Part shown: piece after piece, positions 6,620 through 11,551 of the stretch | Layout of the letters: each line of letters begins with the position of its first letter | Numbering within the stretch: position 1 is the stretch's first letter | Source of the DNA: Actinomycetota bacterium | Lineage (GTDB): Bacteria; Actinomycetota; Thermoleophilia; Gaiellales; Gaiellaceae | Direction of reading: 5' to 3' | Length of the DNA: 11,551 nucleotides | NCBI GenBank assembly: GCA_003136795.1 | Contig: PLDP01000216.1 | Span: 14,463-26,013 of the forward strand | Notes under the pieces: model-generated | What the model was told of the DNA's origin: nothing | The model's input: only the letters and a program-made list of their open reading frames with translations | Database searches by the model: none | Translations under genes and position numbers: made by a program

Positions 6620-7639
6620 ATGCCTATGAACAAGCGTAAGAATGTGACGCTTCTGGTCGCCGGCCTGATCGCACTCGCGGTCGCCGCCGGCGCCACAGCG
6701 TCGTCCGAAGGGACGTCGCTCTCGCTCGTCGCCTACTCCACGCCCAAGCCCGTGATGGCGAAGCTCATCCAGGCTTGGCAGAAAACGCCGGACGGCTCCG
6801 GCGTCTCGTTCACGCAGTCGTATGGCCCGTCCACGAACCAGGCGAAGGCGGTCGCGGCCGGCCAGCCCGCCGACCTCGTCTTCCTCTCGACGGGCGACGA
6901 CGTCAACCTGCTCGTCGACGCGGGCCTCGTCAACCAGAGCTGGAACCGGCAGAGCTACGACGGGATCGCGGCCGACACCGTCGTCGTCTTCGCGGTCCGC
7001 GACGGCAACCCGAAGCACATCAAGAGCTGGGCCGACCTCGTGAAGCCCGGCGTGCAAGTGGTGACGCCGAACCCGTTCAGCTCCGGCTCGGCGAAGTGGA
7101 ACATCCTCGCCGCCTACGGCGCGCGGCGGCGCCTCGGCAAGACCGACAAGCAGGCGACGGCGTACGTGCAGCAGCTCTTCTCACACGTCGTCTCGCAGGA
7201 CTCCTCGGGGTCGAATGCAACGAACACGTTCCTCTCCGGCAAGGGTGACGTCCTGATCACCTACGAGAGCGAAGCGATCAACGCCAACCTGCAGGGCAAG
7301 AACATCCAGTACGTGATCCCGCGGCAGACGATGCTGATCCAGCTTCCGATCGCGGTGCTGAAGAACAGCAAGAACATCGACGCCGCGAATGAGTTCATCC
7401 GCTTCGTCAAGTCGGTGCCGTCCCAAGAGACGCTCGTCCAGTACGGGTTCCGCCCGGTGAACCCGACCGTCGCGAAAGAGGCGGCCACGCTCAAGAAGTT
7501 CCCGGCGCGTCCCGGCATCTTCAAGGTGGACGACAAGGACATCGGGGGCTGGCGCAACGCGGACAAGGTCTGGTTCGCCTCCGGCACGGGCCGGATGGTG
7601 AAGATCGAGCAGGCCGTCGGGGGATCAAGCTCTGGCTAG
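6620..7639 (+). CDS. sbp: Sulfate/thiosulfate ABC transporter substrate-binding protein
   Basis: Seen: 339 residues from ATG at 6620 (a second ATG is at 6626). A signal peptide with KRK, a hydrophobic core and ATA at 25-27 suggests signal peptidase I cleavage after A27; there is no lipobox cysteine. The family's hallmark segment is present as NPFSSGSAKWNILAAYG, compared with NPkTSGgARWNyLAAwG in Sbp/CysP. SYGPSTNQAKAV and LITYESEAI correspond to other pocket segments. Known: the protein captures sulfate or thiosulfate outside the membrane and hands it to CysTW. Inferred: same role here. Odd: no cysteine at all and three methionines in the mature part, and the family pocket tryptophan (WENEA) appears as tyrosine. 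Without a lipid anchor or TM helix, its retention at the cell surface is unexplained. It starts a four-gene operon. Confidence 0.92.
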   Translation: MPMNKRKNVTLLVAGLIALAVAAGATASSEGTSLSLVAYSTPKPVMAKLIQAWQKTPDGSGVSFTQSYGPSTNQAKAVAAGQPADLVFLSTGDDVNLLVDAGLVNQSWNRQSYDGIAADTVVVFAVRDGNPKHIKSWADLVKPGVQVVTPNPFSSGSAKWNILAAYGARRRLGKTDKQATAYVQQLFSHVVSQDSSGSNATNTFLSGKGDVLITYESEAINANLQGKNIQYVIPRQTMLIQLPIAVLKNSKNIDAANEFIRFVKSVPSQETLVQYGFRPVNPTVAKEAATLKKFPARPGIFKVDDKDIGGWRNADKVWFASGTGRMVKIEQAVGGSSSG

Positions 7640-8477
7640 CGTCGCGCAACGCGCGCCCGCTGTCGGGCGGATCGTCAGTCTCGACACGAGGGAGAGGGCC
7701 GGCACGGCTCTCTCCCTCGGTTTCGTCACGGCGTTCCTCTCGGTGATCGTCGCGCTACCGATCGCAGCGCTCATCTGGTCGTCGCGCAACGACGGCTGGT
7801 CCGGCTTCTGGAACGCGATCAGCGCGCCGGAGGCCGTTGCGGCGCTGAAGCTGACGCTCGCCGTCGCGGCGCTCGTCGCGCTGACGAACGCCTTCGCCGG
7901 AACGCTGATCGCGTGGGTGCTCGTGCGCGATGACTTCCGCGGGAAAACGGTCGTCAACGGGATCATCGACCTGCCCTTCGCGCTACCGACGATCGTCGCT
8001 GGCCTGCTCGTCCTCGCCCTGTACGGGCCCCACTCGCCCGTCGACGTCCATGCGGCGTACACGCGCTATGCCATCTACCTCGTCCTGCTCTTCGTGACGC
8101 TCCCGTTCGTCGTGCGGACCGTCCAGCCGGTGCTGTACGAGCTCGACACGCAGATGGAGGAAGCAGCCCGTTCGCTGGGCGCGCGCGAGCTCACGATCTT
8201 CCGCCGAATCGTGCTGCCGAGCATCCTCCCCGGCATCCTCTCGGGCGTCGCGATGGCGTTCGCGCGCGCGATCGGCGAGATCGGCGCCATCGTGATCCTC
8301 TCGGGGAACCTGCCGTACAAGACCGAGGTCGCCTCGGTCTACGTCTTCAACCTGAGTGAGAGCGGGAACGGCACCGCCGCCGCGGCCGTGGCAGTCGTGC
8401 TGCTCGCGATCTCGTTCCTCGTGCTGCTCGCGGTCGGCGGCATCCGGCGCATGGCGACGAGGTACGAACGTGCGTAG
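7632..8477 (+). CDS. cysT: Sulfate ABC transporter permease CysT, apparent CTG start
   Basis: Seen: a permease with about six helices and an EAA loop (MEEAARSLGARELTIF from residue 175, with conserved G183). The first ATG/GTG/TTG in frame is the GTG at 7743, which gives 244 residues but cuts the first membrane helix in half. Between the preceding in-frame stop near 7598 and that GTG, the only near-cognate start is CTG at 7632, 7 nt after GGGGGA and overlapping the sbp stop by 8 nt. From it the protein reads MASVAQRAP and has 281 residues, close to E. coli CysT (about 277), with a complete TM1 (TALSLGFVTAFLSVIVALP). Known: CysT pairs with CysW to form the channel energised by CysA. The function is secure; the CTG start is an inference at about 0.65. 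Confidence 0.88.
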   Translation: MASVAQRAPAVGRIVSLDTRERAGTALSLGFVTAFLSVIVALPIAALIWSSRNDGWSGFWNAISAPEAVAALKLTLAVAALVALTNAFAGTLIAWVLVRDDFRGKTVVNGIIDLPFALPTIVAGLLVLALYGPHSPVDVHAAYTRYAIYLVLLFVTLPFVVRTVQPVLYELDTQMEEAARSLGARELTIFRRIVLPSILPGILSGVAMAFARAIGEIGAIVILSGNLPYKTEVASVYVFNLSESGNGTAAAAVAVVLLAISFLVLLAVGGIRRMATRYERA

Positions 8478-9261
8478 ATATTCGGTTCGCTTCGTTGCGC
8501 TCGGCTATCTGCTGGTCGTGCTGCTCGGGCCGCTCTCGATGCTCTTCTGGCGCGTGTACGCCGAGGGCGTGGGCAAGGCCTGGACCGCGCTGACCGACCC
8601 CGACACCGGGCACGCGTTCAAGGTCACACTCGAGCTCGCCGCGATCGCCGTGCCGCTCAACACGATCTTCGGGATCGTCGTCGCGCTCGCGATCGTGCGC
8701 CGCCGCTTTCCCGGCAAGGGGCTCCTGAACGCGTTCGTCGACCTGCCGCTCGCGCTTTCCCCCGTCGTCGTCGGGCTCTCGCTCTACCTGCTCTACGGCC
8801 GCACCGGCTGGTTCGGGCCGTGGTTCACGCAGCACGGCGTCCAGGTGCTCTTCGCCCTGCCCTCGATGGTCCTCGCCACGATCTTCGTCTCCGTGCCGTT
8901 CGTCGCGCGCGAGGTCGTGCCGACGCTGCGGGAGATCGGCGACGAGCAGGAGCAGGCGGCGCACACGCTCGGAGCATCCGGCTGGCAGACGTTCTGGCGG
9001 ATCACCCTGCCGTCGATCCGCTGGGCGGTCATCTACGGCGTCGTCGTCACGACCGCGCGCTGTCTTGGCGAGTACGGCGCCGTCGCCATCGTCTCCGGGA
9101 GCATCCAGGGCAAGACGGAGACCGCCACGCTCCGCGTCCAGGAGGAGTTCGAGAATCTCAACCTCGCCGGCTCGTACGGCATCTCGCTCGTCCTTGCCGC
9201 AATCGCCATTTTCGTCCTTGTCCTCATGACCAGGCTCAGACCGAGAGAAGGAGTCAGCTGA
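8470..9261 (+). CDS. cysW: Sulfate ABC transporter permease CysW
   Basis: Seen: 263 residues from GTG at 8470, overlapping cysT by 8 nt, with GAGG 7 nt upstream. An in-frame GTG at 8356 lies inside cysT and would add a low-complexity arginine/serine stretch, so it was rejected. Membrane helices begin at once ([21 protein letters not shown]). The EAA loop is at about 159-170 ([12 protein letters not shown]), followed by WRITLPSI and [12 protein letters not shown], which distinguishes sulfate permeases from general binding-protein permeases. Known: inner-membrane half of the CysTWA importer. The length is slightly below E. coli CysW (about 291), with a shorter C-terminal tail ending RLRPREGVS. 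Translational coupling with its neighbours fits a single stoichiometric complex. Confidence 0.92.
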   Translation: MRRYSVRFVALGYLLVVLLGPLSMLFWRVYAEGVGKAWTALTDPDTGHAFKVTLELAAIAVPLNTIFGIVVALAIVRRRFPGKGLLNAFVDLPLALSPVVVGLSLYLLYGRTGWFGPWFTQHGVQVLFALPSMVLATIFVSVPFVAREVVPTLREIGDEQEQAAHTLGASGWQTFWRITLPSIRWAVIYGVVVTTARCLGEYGAVAIVSGSIQGKTETATLRVQEEFENLNLAGSYGISLVLAAIAIFVLVLMTRLRPREGVS

Positions 9262-10214
9262 TGTCGATCCAGGTTCGTCACGTCTCGAAGCACTTCGGGA
9301 ACTTCCAGGCGCTCGACGACGTCTCGATCGACGTCGCTGGCGGCTCTCTCACCGCGCTGCTCGGGCCGAGCGGCTCGGGCAAGTCGACGCTGCTGCGGAT
9401 CATCGCCGGTCTCGAACAGCCCGACTCCGGCGAGATCTTCCTCTCGGGCGAGGATGCCACCGCCTCGCCGCCACAGAAGCGCGGCGTCGGCTTCGTCTTC
9501 CAGCACTACGCGGCGTTCAAGCACATGACCGTGCGCGACAACATCGCCTTCGGGTTGAAGATCCGCAAGCGCCCGGCCGCCGAGGTGCGCGCGCGGGTCG
9601 ACGAGCTGGTTGCGCTCGTGCAGCTGCAGGGGTTCGCGGACCGCTATCCCGCCCAGCTCTCCGGGGGCCAGCGGCAGCGCATGGCACTCGCCCGCGCGCT
9701 CGCGCCCGAGCCGGAGGTGCTCCTGCTCGACGAGCCGTTCGGCGCCCTCGACGCGCGCGTCCGCGCCGAGCTGCGGCGGTGGCTACGCCGCCTGCACGAA
9801 GAGACGCACACGACGACGGTGTTCGTCACGCACGACCAGGAGGAGGCGATGGAAGTTGCCGACAGCATCGTCGTGATGAACAAGGGCCGTGTGGAACAAG
9901 TTGCAGGGCCGCGCGAGCTGTACGACTCACCTGCGAACGAGTTCGTGATGTCGTTCGTGGGCCAGGCGAATCGCTTCGGCGATGCGTGGGTGCGCCCGCA
10001 CGACCTCGAGCTCGTGCTCGAGCCGAACGGCTCGACCCGCGAAGCTCAGGTCGAGCGCGTCGTCCATCTCGGCTTCGAGGTGCGATGCGAGCTCGTTCGC
10101 GACGACGGCGAGGAGTTCTCGGTGCAGCTGACGCGCGCGCAGGCGACGACGCTCGAGCTCGAGCGCGGCCAGATCGTCTACGCGCGCCCGGTCAAGGAGA
10201 CCGTCTTCTCCTGA
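9261..10214 (+). CDS. cysA: Sulfate ABC transporter ATP-binding protein CysA
   Basis: Seen: 317 residues from ATG at 9261, sharing one base with the cysW stop (TGATG) and preceded by AAGGAG at 7 nt. Walker [10 protein letters not shown] at 35-43, signature LSGGQ at 133-137, Walker B with D157-E158 ([11 protein letters not shown]), switch H191 in VTHDQEEAM: all canonical. [19 protein letters not shown] is the CysA-type Q-loop region. A C-terminal stretch with [10 protein letters not shown] starts a TOBE-like domain that is shorter than in E. coli CysA (about 365 residues). Known: it powers sulfate and thiosulfate uptake, two subunits per transporter. Inferred: last gene of the operon, since a strong hairpin starts at its stop codon. 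The shortened C-terminal domain may reduce or change regulation of transport; that part is speculative. Confidence 0.94.
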   Translation: MSIQVRHVSKHFGNFQALDDVSIDVAGGSLTALLGPSGSGKSTLLRIIAGLEQPDSGEIFLSGEDATASPPQKRGVGFVFQHYAAFKHMTVRDNIAFGLKIRKRPAAEVRARVDELVALVQLQGFADRYPAQLSGGQRQRMALARALAPEPEVLLLDEPFGALDARVRAELRRWLRRLHEETHTTTVFVTHDQEEAMEVADSIVVMNKGRVEQVAGPRELYDSPANEFVMSFVGQANRFGDAWVRPHDLELVLEPNGSTREAQVERVVHLGFEVRCELVRDDGEEFSVQLTRAQATTLELERGQIVYARPVKETVFS

Positions 10215-10247
10215 ACCTGGTTGCCGGCGAAGCCGGAACCAGGTTCA
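10212..10247. terminator. Hairpin after cysA, first copy of paired repeat
   Basis: TGAACCTGGTT (10212-10222, including the cysA stop codon) pairs perfectly with AACCAGGTTCA (10237-10247). Inside, CCGGC and GCCGG add 5 bp around a GAA loop, with G10223 bulged, giving a 16-bp stem. No T-run follows (next CGTCTTAGG). It probably ends the cys operon. The 10-bp arm is shared with the hairpin at 10274. Confidence 0.7.
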
Positions 10248-10273
10248 CGTCTTAGGCCGTCGCGTCTCAGACA

Positions 10274-10310
10274 CGAACCTGGTTTCGCCTGACGGCGAGA
10301 ACCAGGTTCG
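10274..10310. terminator. Hairpin before rrf2 3' end, second copy of paired repeat
   Basis: CGAACCTGGTT (10274-10284) pairs with AACCAGGTTCG (10300-10310). An inner TCGCC/GGCGA stem (10285-10289 with 10294-10298) closes a TGAC loop, with G10299 bulged. The layout matches the first hairpin: 11 bp, one bulged G, 5 bp, small loop. It lies 4 nt beyond the stop of the convergent rrf2 gene and may end that transcript. Confidence 0.65.
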
Positions 10311-10314
10311 GCTG

Positions 10315-10770
10315 TCAGTGGGGCGCCCAGGCGTCGGGATCCGCCGCCAGGGCCCGGACGCTCTCGGGCAGCTCGCCGCGGGCGAGATCCGCGAGCGTCA
10401 CGTTCTCGAGCACGCTGCGTAGGCTGGCGCGAACGGCGACCCAGACCTCGCGCAGCGACGCCGCGCTCCCCTGGTAGGCGACCTGCTCGGAGCGAACGCC
10501 GCGGACGTTCGCGAGCGGGCCGTCGACCGCGCGGATCACATCCGCGAGGCTCACCTCCTCGGCCGGCCGCGCCAGCCAGTAGCCGCCGTCGGCGCCGCGC
10601 CGGCTTGCCACGATCCCTGCGTTGCGGAGGTCGGCCAGGATGTTCTCGAGAAAGTTCGAGGGGATCTCCTGCGCCTGCGCGATTCGCTCGCCCTTGACCG
10701 GCCCGTCGCCCGCCGCGGCCAGCTCGACGGCCGCCCGGATCGCATAGTCCGCCTTCGCCGAAACCCTCAC
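10315..10770 (-). CDS. Rrf2-family regulator, no Fe-S cysteines (CymR-like)
   Basis: Seen: 151 residues from GTG at 10770. The N-terminus MRVSAKADYAIRAAVELA, winged helix with IPSNFLENILADLRNAGIV, and GADGGYWLARPAEEVSLADVIRAVDGPL are classic Rrf2 features. The protein contains no cysteine, so the three-cysteine cluster of IscR, NsrR and RsrR is missing. Known: cluster-free members include CymR, which represses sulfur-uptake genes together with O-acetylserine (thiol) lyase. Inferred: control of the convergent sulfate operon; this rests on position and family only. Start: CAGAAT lies 6 nt upstream of the GTG and no Shine-Dalgarno is clear. A CCTA-AC-TAGG palindrome (10789-10798) lies just upstream, overlapping the GNAT stop, and could be an autoregulatory site. 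The GNAT gene ends 23 bp upstream in the same direction, so co-transcription is likely. Confidence 0.9.
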   Translation of the reverse strand: MRVSAKADYAIRAAVELAAAGDGPVKGERIAQAQEIPSNFLENILADLRNAGIVASRRGADGGYWLARPAEEVSLADVIRAVDGPLANVRGVRSEQVAYQGSAASLREVWVAVRASLRSVLENVTLADLARGELPESVRALAADPDAWAPH

Positions 10771-10793
10771 CCGTCCATTCTGCCCGTTCCTAA

Positions 10794-11551
10794 CTAGGCG
10801 AACTTGTCGAGCAGGATGCGGATCTCGCAGACCTCGCGGAACCCGAGGCGCGCGAGGATCGGCCGCGACATCGGGCTCGCCTGCGTGACCATGACCGGTG
10901 TGCCGCGCGCCACCGCGTCGCGCCAGCGCGCCGCGACCAGCGCGCGGTAGGCGCCGAGCCCGCGCGCTTCCGGCAGCGTCGAGCCACCGAACAGCGACAC
11001 GGCGTGCTCGCCGAACGAGCCTGACGCACGCGCCACCGGCTTCCCGTCCATGAACGCGAGATAGACGACGTTGTTCGGATCGTTCCTCGGAGGCGGTGGC
11101 TCGGTCGGCATCGTTTCACCGAAGGCAATCGCCGCGATCGTCTCCGCGGCGAGCCGCTCCTCGGCCGTCTCCGCGCGGCGCACCTCGACGTCCGGCGGCG
11201 GCGCTGCGGGCGGCTCGGTCAGCACCATCCCGACCGCGAGCGGCGTCGGCTCGTCGTCGACGAGCCCGAGCGCGAGCAGCCGCTCGGTCAGGTCACCCGG
11301 GGTCGCGTGCGTTCCGACCTCCCAGGTGAGACTGGTGCGGCCCCGCGCCCGCAGGAGCTCGTGCAGCTCCGCGCGCACCTCCTCCACCTCGGCCGCCTCG
11401 AGGCGAAAGCGCTGCGCGACATTCCAGCCGGGCTCGTCGCCGCGGCCCATCCAGAGCACGTAGCGGTCGGTGACGATGCGCTCGTCGGTGGGGCCGAGCG
11501 GCGTGTAGGTGTTCGCGTTCTCCGTGACCTCGACCAGCAGCTCCTCGTTCA
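10794..11551 (-). CDS. GNAT-family N-acetyltransferase (5' end at or past window edge)
   Basis: Seen: the minus-strand frame is open to the window edge. A GTG at 11459 is possible, but the upstream frame continues without a stop as plausible protein (NEELLVEVTENANTYTPLG). The two last window bases supply TG of the preceding codon, so an NTG start at 11552 is likely, giving about 252 residues. Residues in the second half form a GNAT core: VYLAFMDGKPVARASGSF, then ARGLGAYRALVAARWRDAVARG as the acetyl-CoA loop and helix, then MSRPILARLGFREV and a closing strand. The first half looks like a degenerate GNAT-like domain, as in tandem members. Known: these enzymes acetylate small molecules or proteins; the substrate cannot be read. 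Inferred: probably transcribed with rrf2, 23 bp downstream. Confidence 0.82.
   Translation of the reverse strand, partial: NEELLVEVTENANTYTPLGPTDERIVTDRYVLWMGRGDEPGWNVAQRFRLEAAEVEEVRAELHELLRARGRTSLTWEVGTHATPGDLTERLLALGLVDDEPTPLAVGMVLTEPPAAPPPDVEVRRAETAEERLAAETIAAIAFGETMPTEPPPPRNDPNNVVYLAFMDGKPVARASGSFGEHAVSLFGGSTLPEARGLGAYRALVAARWRDAVARGTPVMVTQASPMSRPILARLGFREVCEIRILLDKFA

Noticed and set aside
8820..9260. Longer cysA start at 8820
   Set aside because: The extension runs through cysW in another frame and is Arg-rich; ATG 9261 has an excellent AAGGAG and starts at the conserved ABC N-terminus.
10212..10310. CRISPR-like repeat pair
   Set aside because: Only two units, each a self-complementary hairpin with unlike loops and one 26-bp gap; no regular spacers and no cas genes.

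Overview
The window is GC-rich DNA with many GTG starts, few spacers and several start/stop overlaps. Several genes carry a -10-like box only about 6 nt before the start codon, as in leaderless transcripts. Protein character and codon use suggest a high-GC actinobacterium, possibly the Thermoleophilia (Gaiella/Solirubrobacter-like). That placement is an inference, because no rRNA or other taxonomic marker is present.

Layout. (1) 1-1077, plus strand: the C-terminal half of an MFS exporter cut by the window edge, then a small VOC/glyoxalase-fold protein, closed by a hairpin. (2) 1078-1553: the longest stretch without an intact gene. It holds that hairpin, a probable decayed GNAT remnant on the minus strand, and a short leader with a 15-bp dyad. 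(3) 1554-5157: two overlapping ABC exporter half-transporters. Their motif substitutions indicate a heterodimer with one degenerate and one catalytic ATP site (TM287/288- or BmrCD-like). (4) 5055-6534, minus strand: a MarR regulator whose 3' end overlaps the second ABC gene tail-to-tail by 103 bp, a DUF2294 (MpsC-like) protein, and a CHAP-domain peptidoglycan amidase. (5) 6620-10214, plus strand: a complete sulfate-type ABC uptake operon in the order binding protein, cysT, cysW, cysA. It diverges from the CHAP gene across an 85-bp promoter region. (6) 10212-10310: two copies of a hairpin with the same 10-bp arms, between cysA and the convergent gene. (7) 10315-11551, minus strand: an Rrf2-family regulator without Fe-S cysteines, and a GNAT acetyltransferase running to the window edge.

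How the genes may work together. The ABC pair plus MarR looks like a drug or metabolite efflux module with its regulator. The sulfate importer next to a cysteine-free Rrf2 protein resembles CymR-type sulfur control. Both regulatory links rest on position and family knowledge only.

I found no wholly new multi-gene system. The points most worth a second look are the paired hairpins after cysA, the apparent CTG start of cysT, the recurring leaderless-type start spacing, the GNAT remnant with an internal deletion, and the CHAP hydrolase without an export signal.
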